Part shown: positions 12,201 through 22,864 of the stretch, one piece after another
Layout: every line of letters begins with the position of its first letter
How positions within the stretch are numbered: the first letter of the stretch is position 1
Assembly: GCA_029379385.1 (NCBI GenBank)
Contig: CM055606.1
Location: forward strand, 19,493,142-19,557,141
Direction of reading: 5' to 3'
Length of the DNA stretch: 64,000 bases
Source: Quillaja saponaria
Lineage: Eukaryota > Streptophyta > Magnoliopsida > Fabales > Quillajaceae
The notes under the pieces: model-generated
What the model was told of the DNA's origin: nothing
The model's input: only the letters and a program-made list of their open reading frames with translations
The model's database searches: none
Position numbers and translations under genes: made by a program

Positions 12201-13654
12201 CACGAGTATGATCATAGTTATACATCCACGAAGATTGAGAACCCAAGCTGGCAGCCTGCATTTATGTCAATTGGCAGGAAAATATTCCAATTAAAATTTA
12301 TATATTTATATTAATCATAGTACCGAGAAGGATTGTGAGCCATTACCCGATTATCTATGCTTAAGTAAGGACTTGTACTGACAGCATGTGATTCCAAAGA
12401 AGATGTCTCTGAATTGTACATCTTATCATAGCTTTCATGTTGAGGATGTTGAGCATTGTTTAGTTCATTCACTTGACGTTGAAACTTCGGCTTCAAAGAT
12501 TCAAGCTCATCTAATACAACTAACAATTTCTGTGGTGGAAAAACAACAGCCAAATGACAACATTGCAAAATATAAAGAAATAAATCAATTACTAGAAGAG
12601 GTAACATTCGTCCAACAAAAGAGAAAAAATAGCAGATTTCACCTTCTTATAATTTGTTCTCTCTTTAGGAAGCGAAATTTGGTAATCCCGATGAAATGGT
12701 ATTGTTTCAGAAACCAAACTTGAAACAAGAAAAATAGTTAGACCCCAAATAAAAAGAAAATATTGCAAAATAGGATATAGTTCTATCGGTTAAGAACTAT
12801 AGAACCCAGGAGCTTGTCTTACCTTGAAAATCTAAGAAGTATGATATATAAATCGACAATATTATTCTCCTCTCTATAGACACTAGCCTGATCACAAAAA
12901 AGAAAATCAGTAGTCAAATAGAAACTCCAAAAAAAAAAAAGGGAAAAAAGTTAACATCAAAACATAACTACCACATGGATTTATTAACTTTCTAATTTTG
13001 CAACAATTAACTCAAAGAAGCCTATCATGCACAAATATCATAACTTGGTCGAAGAATTCATCTTTGCAGCTACCTGCTCATCTTGGCTGCTCAAAGTTCA
13101 TGGATGGTCTAAGGTATTCTATACATCATTCCTCATCAGCATGCCTTCTCTACATCAAAGTAAGCTGCCAACTTATATGGGCAGATGTTAAAAATGCTAT
13201 TAATGCATACTAGACCTTAAAACCATAAGCCATCTGATTCACATACAGGTGGAATAAGGGTATCATCATTGTTTCAAGTTTCAACATAAGGATATCCTAA
13301 TAAAAAATAAGCCAATAAACAGTCCCAAAGAAAGCACTCGTATTACCAGTTAAGCTTGGATTAACGCTTGGATTAATAGGATAAGGATGACCCTAGTCTT
13401 CAATATTATTCACAAAGATAGTAGTACAAAAACCGTAATCCAGTCTCCTATTGATAATCAACCGTTCCAATAAACTAATAACAAGGAATTCAGCACAATC
13501 AGATAGAATACAGAGTGAATCAAAACTGCGATTAAGAAGCAAGCTTGAAACTCGCCTGTTTGAGGAGATTATCCGCAATCCGATAGTAATAATGAAGAGG
13601 AATGCGATTATCAACCTCGACTTTCCGAGCGGCCGAGTTTACGTTGATCTTCAT
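6296..13654 (-). CDS. AMSH3: AMSH3-like JAMM deubiquitinase
   Basis: Fourteen exons: 13654-13556, 12887-12823, 12718-12643, 12529-12324, 12247-12155, 10606-10501, 10416-10370, 10109-9785, 9608-9519, 9407-9345, 7864-7790, 6944-6882, 6791-6739, 6470-6296. They join in frame to 511 residues (Arabidopsis AMSH3 is about 507). The N-terminal MIT-like region begins MKINVNSAARKVEVDNRIPL; the MPN+ domain starts near residue 340. JAMM residues are all present: Glu360 (in ETCGVLAG), His415, His417, Ser425 and Asp428 in GWIHTHPSQTCFMSSVD. AMSH proteins are zinc proteases that cleave K63- and K48-linked ubiquitin at endosomes and work with ESCRT-III. Intron 1 has a GC donor. Introns 5 and 10 each hold a hAT-type element. 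A broken partial copy is at 1-955. Confidence 0.93.
8162..9028. mobile_element. Non-autonomous hAT-type DNA element in AMSH3 intron 10
   Basis: The 867-bp element is flanked by a perfect 8-bp direct repeat, CAAATGTG, at 8154-8161 and 9029-9036. Its ends are imperfect inverted repeats: CTATGAAGCACGAGTA on the left, and the complement of the right end reads CTTTGAAGCACGGGTACT. An 8-bp duplication is the hallmark of hAT transposases. The interior is low-complexity, with a duplicated GATGAAGGCAAGGAAGC motif near 8521 and 8570 and long A runs, and carries no transposase, so it would depend on an enzyme supplied elsewhere. Confidence 0.8.
10710..10771 (+). pseudogene. Short DUF4378 exon remnant inside AMSH3 intron 5
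   Basis: The sequence from the splice acceptor ending at 10709 matches the start of the DUF4378 fragment at 1061 and stops matching after a CATGGTTCTAGA near 10765. The AMSH3 intron sequence before it (10607-10709) also matches 955-1060. The DUF4378 piece was therefore already next to AMSH3 exon 6, antisense to it, before the locus duplicated. Only about 60 bp remain. Confidence 0.55.
10927..11633. mobile_element. Second non-autonomous hAT-type element, in AMSH3 intron 5
   Basis: The 707-bp element is bounded by a perfect 8-bp direct repeat, TTTGGAGG, at 10919-10926 and 11634-11641. The termini are imperfect inverted repeats: CAATGGTGGAGCCACG on the left and, as complement of the right end, CAGTAGCGGAGTCAGG, which resemble the CAGTGGCGGAGCCA ends common in plant hAT elements. 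The interior is AT-rich with no transposase. It is unrelated to the element at 8162. Confidence 0.8.
11992..12085 (+). repeat. Two-copy 45-bp tandem repeat
   Basis: An AAACAAATCCTTATGCAAG block followed by TTATCTTTCAATGTACAAAG occurs at 12001 and again at 12046 with one mismatch. It lies in AMSH3 intron 5. The rest of 11642-12154 is intron sequence without recognised content. Confidence 0.8.
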
Positions 13655-14531
13655 CTTCTGCTGGGAGAAAATGCCAATGCTTCACAACGCAAATTGATAT
13701 TCCGCCGAGTCACACGTCGTTCTCAGTTCAGCGATGGATCAATCATCAATGTCTGAAGGGCGAGTCAATTTAAAACTCGTCGTTTCGACATAGTAAAGGA
13801 GGAGAAGAGAAGGAGGGTTTTAACTCGTATACATACGGTATCGGGGTCATACGCTTTCTTTTCTTTTTTTCATTTTCTCTTTTCCTTTTATTATGGAGGT
13901 ATATTGTTTTTTTTCTTTTCAAATTCATCAATGTCGAATACTTGTTTGGGATAGAAGACTTTGGAAGTTTGAGGTTGAATTTAATGCATAATTAGCCATC
14001 ATTGCTATCGTTGAAACAAACCATTGTACAGATTATCTAATGAAATTGAGATACTTGTTGGACCCAGGCATCACCATTGGAAATCAGTCACCGTAAGACA
14101 GGAATGAGTTTTAAAAGATATAATAATTTTGATTTAACTTTTACACTCAATTAAATCTTAAATTTCAAAATAATTAAGATTAACTAATCCTTTTTCTCTT
14201 CGATCCTAAACATTATTTTTGGTTTTTGAGGTAATAATTTGAGATGTTTTTCTTATTTTTATTTGCTATGTAAATTATCAAAAAACAGCATTGCACGGTC
14301 AACGCCAAACCAAACTGGTTTTGTTACAGTGTATTTTCAGATTTACAAAAAAAATAAAATAATAAAATAATAATAATAAATAAATAATAAAAACCATATG
14401 ACAGTGGTCTCTGTTTAAACAAGGCACTCAATCAATCCAATCCAATCTGACCGCTTGTTCCACACGACTATCGCGTAGCCTATTACCAAAGCCAAGCTGG
14501 AAGCAATGAAAGAGGTTCTAAATCTATTTCA
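13655..14531. other. Intergenic: AMSH3 5' flank
   Basis: Holds the presumed promoter and 5' leader of the AMSH3 gene, read on the minus strand. Pyrimidine-rich runs near 13855-13920 and an A/AAT-rich run near 14345-14390 are visible. No clear TATA box was picked out and no gene is seen. Confidence 0.4.
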
Positions 14532-15475
14532 TCAACCAACAGTACCTCCAGAGCGTTGAAGAGCTACGAGAACCCCACCACAGAACCAAAAACATGCAAA
14601 AGGAACAACTAGTGGTTCTTCACTACTAGCAGGGAAATCGGGATACCAGCCAACATAATCTTTATGCAAGATGGACAGGAATTTATCTTCCTCTTCAATT
14701 CTCAATCGTAAAACAAAAATTGGAAGTACATTAAATAAAAATCTATCTATGCCTCTATCAATCATGAGACCTGGAAACCAAATCTGCTCCACGCTGCAAA
14801 AAAAATGGCAGGTATAAACCGCCATCAAACTTTAAGAAGGAAAACCGATTATATAAGGAACATTACAGCAGAAAAGAGAACAATGAAGACTATTTCTACC
14901 TGCTGCATCCCATCCCATGACACATATCAGTTAGGAAGCTCTGTCCATTCCACATGTCCAAGTTAAATTTCTGTAGCGAGGAAACAACTTAATAATCAAA
15001 AGAAAACACCAACCAACCACACCACTGCTTAGTATCAGCTCATGAGGATAAAAAAGATGCAAAATGACTCAACCTCCAACAACTAAAACTCCCAATAAGA
15101 TGCATCCCCAGAAGGTGCTGCTGCTCAGTCAGACTTTGTGCCCGTGCCTGAATACACCTTATAGAAACGAGACCTAAACATTGGTAGAAGAGACCCAATG
15201 TCACTACTTACCCGAAAAGCAATAATTGCAACAAAAATACCAAAAATTAAACAAGTAAGATTGATCATAAGATTATAAAGGCATTACACATTATCCCCTT
15301 GACAGCAATAGAATGCTGATAAAAAACAAATAACAAGTTATATTTAGCAAATCGGTCAAATTTTGCAGTGAAACAACTGGAAATGCAAGAGGTAAAAGGA
15401 ACTTGAGTACTTCCCATTGCCTTAGAGACATCGCCAAAGTGCCATATCTGTATTATAACCACATATAACATCAGT
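14532..15475 (-). other. Unidentified exon cluster, possible small membrane protein
   Basis: Downstream of SF3A1 on the same strand are several coding-like pieces with usable splice sites. One after an acceptor near 15448 is open to 15265. A piece near 15139-15050 follows a CAG acceptor and reads ARAQSLTEQQHLLGMHLIGS. A piece at about 14970-14900 reads LDMWNGQSFLTDMCHGMGC, and a last piece at about 14795-14532 contains RIEEEDKFLSILHKDYVGWY followed by a hydrophobic stretch near PFACFWFCGGVLVAL and a stop. I do not recognise the family and could not fix one continuous frame across all pieces. It may be a small membrane-protein gene, a gene remnant, or alternative 3' sequence of SF3A1. Confidence 0.3.
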
Positions 15476-15649
15476 TTAGGACGACAAAAGAAGTTAAAAT
15501 ACCATACTAGTAATACGATAAGAATTAAATCTCCGACATAACATCCATAGAGGTAGCATAATGAAATCCAACAATATCATTAAGAGATAATAAGCCTCAC
15601 GGTAACGCCTAAGGTCCAATGGCATTAAATGGCAAGGTGCTTAATACGT

Positions 15650-18211
15650 TCATCTCTTTCTACCACCACGCTCCCTTAAGGAAAGAGCAAGCATGTCTCC
15701 CACTCCAATGTTGTAGTAGGCAAGGGTCAAATTATCCTTAAGGAAGCCAGGTTTTCCACTCAATTTCTGTTTGTTTGCAGGAAGCTGGATCTCCCCTGCA
15801 ATTTTCTCCTTCAAACTGCCAACAGTTTCGGACAGTGCCTGCACTGTAATCTCCAGAAGCTGCCCTCTTAGATTTCCTTCATCAACATTAGGAACAGATA
15901 CTGTAATGCGAACAGGTCCCTGTAGAGAGGAAGACTTGGTTAAGATAATAATTGACTCCAATATTAATCAAAATAAACGTTAAGCATAAGACAAGAACAA
16001 TATTAGAAATGTGGGAGAACTCCATACCGGGTGCTGAGCCAAAAACTGATCTTCTGGAATAAGCATAGAATCATCCAGCTTCTGCCTCTTTGGCTCTGGT
16101 TCCTCAGGAAGTGGTGGGGGAGCTTCCTCAGGTGGTGGCGGCGGCGGCGGCACTCCCTGAGGCAATGGTGGTGGAGGCATCATAGGCATACTAGGTGGTG
16201 GACCAGGGAGAGGGGCAAAAGACCGTGGAACTGAGACATGTGTAAACTGAGATCCAGGTGGTGGGGGTACAGGCATACCAGGTCCGTTCACAGAAAAAGA
16301 AGGAGGCATTGGGGGTGGTCTATTCATCAACATGGATTGCTGGCCAGAAGTCAATGGCATTGGAGGCTGAGTTGACCGAATGGAAGGAATCATTGGCATG
16401 ACTGGAGGTCTGGCCATGGGAGGAGGAACTGGAAGGCCATCACTGCTTGCAGCAGAATACTGAACTGTGTTTGGAGGCACACGGGGAAGATTCAAGGCTA
16501 GTCCAGGAGGTGGAGGGAGAGGACGAATTGATGGCACACCAGGCCTAGGTGGAGGTGCTGCAGGACCTGGAAGGTTCCTACCTTCCATGTTAACCACATT
16601 GTTCTGATCCTCGCCACCAATGTTCTGTGACATGGCTTGGTTTGCAGTGCGTCCGATACTTCCAGTGTGACCATCCCATATAACCTGCTTTGGCTGCTCA
16701 TCTTTCTTCTTCTCAATTTCAGCCTTGACAGCATTTGAGACTTCTTCCTCAGTAGTACCAAAGATATCAGGACGCGTTCGCGCAAGTCCAACAATATTTC
16801 TGGAGATTTCATCATCCTGTGCCAAAGTTGTCTCCCGAATTTTGGAAAACATCCTTTCTTTTTGCTCCTTGTACTTGGGATCAATGAGGGAAATTCGCAT
16901 GTGTTCAGACATTTCATTAATAGGAATTAGCTCACCAGTGATTGGAGATACACCAAACTTTGTTGGGTCTCTTTCAGCAGGAATCCTCTCTTCCGGCCTC
17001 TTCCAGTTCTTCACAATTCTCATTGGTGGTTCAGGCTCCTCTGAGACCTTCATTTCGTTCTTCTTCTCATCATCATGGTCTTCCAAACTAGCTGCCCTCA
17101 TGCCCTCTTCAACAAGCTGGGCCTCTTCATCGTCCATTTCCATTTCCACCTCCTTCCCGGGCTCAACTATGTCTTCTTCCATATCAGTCATCTTGCTTCT
17201 CCTTATGACCTCCTCAAGGGTCATTGGAGGAGGTAGGTCTTCATCCTCATCATCCGCAAAGTCAATTGTTTCAACCACAGCAAAATCATGCCAATCAATC
17301 ATAGCCATTTGCTGCCTTTCCTGTTCTATCTCATCCTCTGCTTTTTGCCTAGCATGCTCTTGTGAACGCTCCCATTCCAGCCGATTCACACACCGTTCAA
17401 GGATAGTGGTCATATCAAAGATACTTTTCTTCAGCTTCTCAGTCAGCCCCTTTGGAGGCATCAAAACCTTGGAATATGCATCAGCTAGGGAAGTAAAAAA
17501 GGTAAACATGCTGTGCGTTGGCTTTAAGAAATGGAATTGGGGGTTATTGACCTCCCTACTTGTCAATCCTGTCAAAAATGATTTCCCATTTCGGGCAACA
17601 AACTGGGCTGTCAGCTTAATAATGTCCAGTTCTTCCCCTGCAATCCCATCTGGAAGCCGGACAGTATATTGCTCTGCTTCTGGGGGCTCAAGTACTTTCT
17701 GAACAGGCCTAAACTGGGCAGATGGATCATGCTTTCCTTCTACTGCTTCATTACTGTCAGTGGCCGGAATAGATGGGGCTGACTCAGGAACAGCTGAATC
17801 TGCAGGCTCTGAAGCCGGAAGCTGTGTAGAAGATTGATTTTGAGCACGGAATTCTGACAACCTATGCTGATAATATGCATGGTATGGATCTGAGGGATTC
17901 AAGAAATTGAATTTCATATTTCCAGCATTATTAGCCATAATCCTTTTCTGAAATTCTGGCCCATTCTTAGCAACAAATTGGGATGTCTTATCAACTATGG
18001 TTCTAATGTCCGGAGGAGGATGAATAATTCCAATGGTTCTGGTGTGGGTAGCAACAGATGCTGGAGGTGAAGCTGAAACCGATTGGTTCTGCTCCTCCGC
18101 CTCTGATGCTCCATCCTTCCTTTCTTCAGTCACTTGAGATAGGGGAAGAGGACCTAAATTTCCATCAGAGGGAGGAGCAGGAAGAGGCAATATTGGCAAT
18201 GAGCCTAACAT
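15650..18211 (-). CDS. SF3A1: Splicing factor 3A subunit 1 (SF3A1/SF3a120, U2 snRNP)
   Basis: Two coding exons, 18211-16028 and 15919-15650, joined in phase 0 to 817 residues (Arabidopsis about 785). Domain order matches the family: SURP1 near residues 70-112 (PPPDIRTIVDKTSQFVAKNG), SURP2 near 195-245 (LDIIKLTAQFVARNGKSFLT), acidic coiled middle, conserved ITGELIPINEMSEHMR segment, long Pro-rich region, and a C-terminal ubiquitin-like domain ending GGRKR. SF3A1 is part of SF3a in the 17S U2 snRNP and is needed for branch-site recognition in the nucleus. The second exon encodes almost exactly the ubiquitin-like domain. A likely 5' UTR intron runs from a CAG|GTACGG donor at 18667 to an acceptor near 18302, with the first leader exon upstream of 18668. 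Intact. Confidence 0.96.
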
Positions 18212-18899
18212 GTTATATATTCCAAAGCAAACTTTGCATGATATATATGTATATCAAGGGGGTGATAGAACCATCAACAATGCCTCCAACTAACTATAGC
18301 TCCTACAAACCAAAAATCAAATAGAAAACAAAGATTACTAGATGTTATCAATCAAAAGGAACATAAACATGCGTAAATAGAACCAGGAACCATATTTTTC
18401 ATCACACTACGCAAAAATATACAAAAACCTAACATTTTCAAAGGAATAGATCATGTTCAACATCTTCCATATACCAACACCAACTTGAAATAAAACTAAT
18501 ATGGAAACTATCAATATGACAAACAAAAATTATTATTCATGTTTGAAGTTAATATATTCACCAAGGTTATCAGAATTCGTAACCTAACGCCCCTCTTGGC
18601 GACTTTCGAACTGAAACTAACGGAAAAAACAACGTTCCGAAGGGTCTAACAAAAGAAATTCCCGTACCTGATTTCGCCGGTGCCGGTAGACAATCGGACA
18701 AGAGATAAGCGTCTGGCTGTGGCGCCACTTCTTGCTATAAGCAACGGGGAAATAGTGAAGTTAAAGGCGGTGACTGGGCTGGATAGGATGCCTTTCCTAC
18801 CAGAACTAGGCCCTATGTCGAAACGAAAGCCGGAGATCTGCACAGAAACACAGTCTACAGGGTTGAATTAGGGTACAAAAAATGAAAACACAGGACTCA

Positions 18900-20268
18900 T
18901 GGAAAGGAGGAGCTTATAATCCATTGAGGCCATACCAAACACTGATATAAATAGGGCTGGATTTGAATATGAAGCACAAAATAGTTTTTAGTATTCAAAT
19001 AAAATTTAAATGATGTATTATTAATTTGGTATTCGATTAAATATTTAATTAATTATTTGGTTTATTGTGTAATATTTGTTAAAAAATTAATTTTATATAA
19101 TCACTTATATTTATTTAGTTTATAAAATTATTTCTCTACCTATTTTACTAACTATAATCTTACTAAATACTATTTATTAGCCTCCTCAGTCAAAATATTT
19201 TTTTATTGAGAGATATATGACTCTTTCTTTTTCAAAATTTCATTTTGACCTCAGTCCTCAATCATTTTATACCACTATCTATATTAAGTTGGGGAGCCAA
19301 TTAGACATTTTGTAACCTAATACTAGCCTCTTGTTTTTTTATAACCTCAGTCTAATAATTTGAGATTAAGACTGGTTATATGAATTGGATCACGTTTTTC
19401 TTCAAGCATATTAATGAAAAATCTCGATTTTCTCTCATATGCAACTTCAATATCTTAGCTAATGACAGGGGAAGAAATAAAGTGAACTAAAACATTTATA
19501 TTATAAATATTCAACCTGATTATGAAAGCATAATACATGTTTGGATTCTTATGAGCTGCAGGCATCATTTGGAAAATATGAAAGTTAATCAAACTGTACA
19601 ACTGGAAGAAACATTTGAGTACCATGAGCCCATGTCAATTGAATTAGTGACTCAAGCTTCTTCACCCTCTCAACTTTCTCCACTACCCTTGGTTGCAGCC
19701 AGGAGAAAACAAATTCAAAACCTTCAACTTCATCCCACAGTGACTGAAAATATACACCCTGAGTGCATACAGGAGATTTCTGTTATTCGGGCATTCAATC
19801 AAAGAAGGATGCAATTTGCATATATCATCTAACCAAGGTATAAATGATGTCTCCACAAGCCCCATTCCTTTTAAGTTCTCGTGTTAATTGCTATGTCCGG
19901 CCTCATCGGGTTCATCTTTTCTAGTGCTAACAAATTCAGATGGGGAATAGGAAGTCAGGGAATCTGGCACTGGAGGAAAGGAGGTTTCTGGTTGCTGAAG
20001 CCTGAATGGTAGAATCAGGGGAAGCAGAGCTAACTTGTTCTGTATCTAATTTTTCATTACCAGTTGAAAGGACAGGCTGCTGAACATTTGAGACAACCAA
20101 GCTACATTTGTATTCTAGCATTAACAATTTAACTCAGGTTATACAACTACGACTCTTTCATAGATGAATTTGCAAAGAAAAAAAAAAAACATAAATGACT
20201 AGTCTAAGTTAAAAAGGCAGAGAAATTGAATGACAGTAAGATCTATTGAAGGGGGGGCTATACAAAAT
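18900..20268. other. Intergenic between SF3A1 and the TBL gene
   Basis: Mostly AT-rich. Two open stretches look mildly coding but are unrecognised: plus strand 19551-19832, with a LPLVAARRKQIQNLQLHPTV segment, and minus strand 20127-19936, rich in Ser and Thr. Neither has convincing neighbouring exons; they may be remnants or chance. Confidence 0.3.
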
Positions 20269-22096
20269 TTAGATTTGGGTTGAAGAGCTGCCTAAATTTG
20301 CTGTAGATTCATTTAAGTACTTTGTAACTGGTACATATTTGTGTGATATAAGTAAAGTGGCATAGAGGAGCTCATTCCAGGAGTCTGGAATTCCAGGAAG
20401 GCACCAGTGGCTGCAATCTTGGAACATCCTGGGGCCTTTCCGCATACCCGGTTGCCGATAAATTGAGGGATGCCCATCTTTTCTGTAGTCAGACATCTTG
20501 GTAATGTTGAGGTAAAAAACTGGTGTCTTCATCTCTGCTATGACAGTTTCAAGGATGCTCATCATCCATGGATATGGTCCAAGATAGCTCACATTTGTTA
20601 TAGGATGTGTCTCACCATCACAATTTCCACCAGAATTCCATTGCCCTCCCCTGCAATTCAATCAAAACATAACAAAAAAACCAGTCTACATGTGTCCCAG
20701 AATTGTTTCACAGAGGCTACAAATTACACACCAAAATTATCAATCTACCTATAATGAGAAGCTGAGTATCCCCTAAAGAAGACTCGGGTACGGTTACTAT
20801 CGACATTAGAATCAACCCACTTTAGCCCATGTCCGCAGCGCCTTGGTGAATGCTTCAGATACTTCTATTATGCTGTAAACATGATTGCCTTCTTGGAAGT
20901 AATCTTTGCTGCAAACAAAGAAACGATAAGAAAATACTGGTTCCTCGCATTTTTTGACAGTAAATTACAAGCAGAATCCTTACCCCTTACAGGTTTTTTG
21001 GTGATTCCACCAGTGACCTGTGTTGAAAATGATTATATCAGCATCATGGTACTGGGATTTAGAGGCTTGGATCATGTCAAGCCTTAGTGTTTCTTTGTGC
21101 ACTCCTTCCCTATTTGAACCTCTCCATTCTTGAACTAGAAAAGGGGATTTGATGAATTCTATTGAACAATTATAATCCTGCATAATAGCAAATACCAAAA
21201 GCTGCTTGTAATTACTAAATAGCTCATATACCCATCATTAAACAGAGCTGAAATAAAAAGAAAACAGAGATTGAAAACTGCCTTATATATAACTTACTCT
21301 AAATTTGAAAGAATTAAAACCTTGAGTTCTAAACTCGCGCCTTGTTGAAACTTCATGGATTTTGCTCTTATCCTTCACAGATTCCCTCAAAGCACAAACC
21401 AGAGACTGCCACATGTTCCTGTTCAATGAGTCTCCTACAAAGACCAATCTCTTACCTCTCAAAATGCCCAACATTTTCCTCCCATCAAACCTGCACATGA
21501 CATTAACAAATACAGGTAAGAAAATGTGAATTTCGACCCCTGTAAGGTTAAATAAACTATTTGACTTAGAACCTTGGTATGTGACACCCATGTGGCTTCC
21601 ACCGATATCTGAGATAATAGGAATCCGGCCGCCCATTCTTGAAGCAGTTGAAGGCATCGTCAAGATATGGGCAAGACCCAGGTTGGTAAACTGGGTCTGA
21701 AGCATCAAGAATCCAATTACCATCAAATATATTGCAGGAAGCAAGGTCACTGATCATGTCTGGCTCTGCATTTCTTGGAATTCCGTGAGATTTTTCGACC
21801 GCGGTAGTGATGGAATTGAGTGTGCAATTACTTTGTACATCCGAGACGAAATGGGTGTTTGAAGAAGTAATGGCAGAGACATCGATGGTGTAATTCGAGG
21901 CAGAGAGATATGGAGAAGAAAGAGTGGTGTGGGTAGCTGTGGACGAGTGATCAGTGAGTGATGATGAGATGAGGAACAGGGAAAGAAGGAGAAAGAAAAC
22001 AACTAAGAAGTGGATTCTTGGGCGTGTGAAAGGGTATGAGAGATTTCTAGTACGAGGTTCCAGGAGAGTGAACCAGAGTTTCTTGAAGGAAGCCAT
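20269..22096 (-). CDS. TRICHOME BIREFRINGENCE-LIKE (TBL/PMR5-DUF231) polysaccharide O-acetyltransferase, frameshifted in exon 4
   Basis: Five exons: 22096-21573, 21490-21298, 21177-20984, 20908-20749, 20650-20269; about 483 residues if one base is ignored. An N-terminal membrane anchor (FLVVFFLLLSLFLISSSL) precedes the TBL domain with CNIFDGNWI, CPYLDDAFNCFKNGRPDSYY, the catalytic GDS block VFVGDSLNRNMW (residues 194-200) and the C-terminal DxxH motif in DCSHWCLPGIPDSWNE. TBL proteins acetylate xylan, mannan or pectin in the Golgi. Exon 4 carries an extra base near 20820: KALRTWAK should continue WVDSNVDSNRTRVFFRGYS but a stop follows at once. Its length, 160 bp, also breaks the phase (2 in, 2 out) that the flanking exons require, while 159 bp would fit. 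Either a recent null allele or a sequencing error; the rest is intact. Confidence 0.8.
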
Positions 22097-22864
22097 AGAA
22101 AGACACCAAAAGAATTTGAAAAGAATGGGGTATGTTCAGTCGTGCTCTGTTTTATGCTTCAGGAAGAGACAGGTGTTTTGGAGGGAAGATAGATCGGAGT
22201 TGGGTTTGATGGATAATCAATTGGGCTTAGATTTAATAGAAGCCCAATCAATATCCAAACCCAGTTTATATATAATTTTAGGGTTAAATTACACATTTGA
22301 TCCATATAACTTTACGTAAAATTCGTTTTGATCTCTCTTGTTTCAATTTAGTCATGTGGCCCTCAGTAATTTCTATAAAAATAAATAAAAATAAAGATAA
22401 AAAAGGAAAAAAAATGGAACTGTTGAAAGACAACCACCATATTACAGGAGTGGTTGGTGCCATTAGCTGAGAAAGTGAAGTCTGAAAATGGAACCAAAGA
22501 AGGAAGGCCTTTCATTTTGGAACTGTTGCCAGAGTCCAACAGAGTCTAGTTAATTTTATACTTTGAAGCTTTTATCAACCAAAATTGCTTTCTTCCCCCT
22601 CCCAATTTTACATTATATTCATTATAAACATAAGGATCAGTGCTTTATTTAGTAACCAAAGGTTTACATCAGCTCTGCCATCTCCCACATAATGCTAAGG
22701 ATATTTGTTGCATAGTTTCTCCAACCTTTCATCCACAGACATGATAACAGACATAAACATAATGTAAGTTCTTTCAGCCATAAATGTGTAAGTAGATCAT
22801 ATATAAGTTTTACATATCAAAGTGTTAAAATGCTGCTAGTTATTTCAGTGAATATATTGAAACA
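22097..22864. other. Intergenic between the TBL gene and the DUF7731-like gene
   Basis: Carries the 5' flank of the TBL gene. From about 22262, AGGGTTAAATTACACATTTG followed by GATCC and a GATCTCTCTTG segment resembles one end of a common plant MITE type; no matching opposite end was found. The remainder is 3' flank of the next gene. Confidence 0.35.

Noticed and set aside
12388..12723. 111-codon plus-strand frame
   Set aside because: Overlaps AMSH3 exons 3 and 4 in antisense and crosses a real intron.
12773..12825. tRNA-like stretch
   Set aside because: A short self-complementary segment next to AMSH3 exon 2 cannot be folded into a cloverleaf with a plausible anticodon arm.
16725..17702. 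Long open frame (325 codons) on the plus strand
   Set aside because: Antisense shadow of SF3A1 exon 1; Ser-rich low-complexity translation with no family motif, whereas the minus strand has conserved SURP domains.
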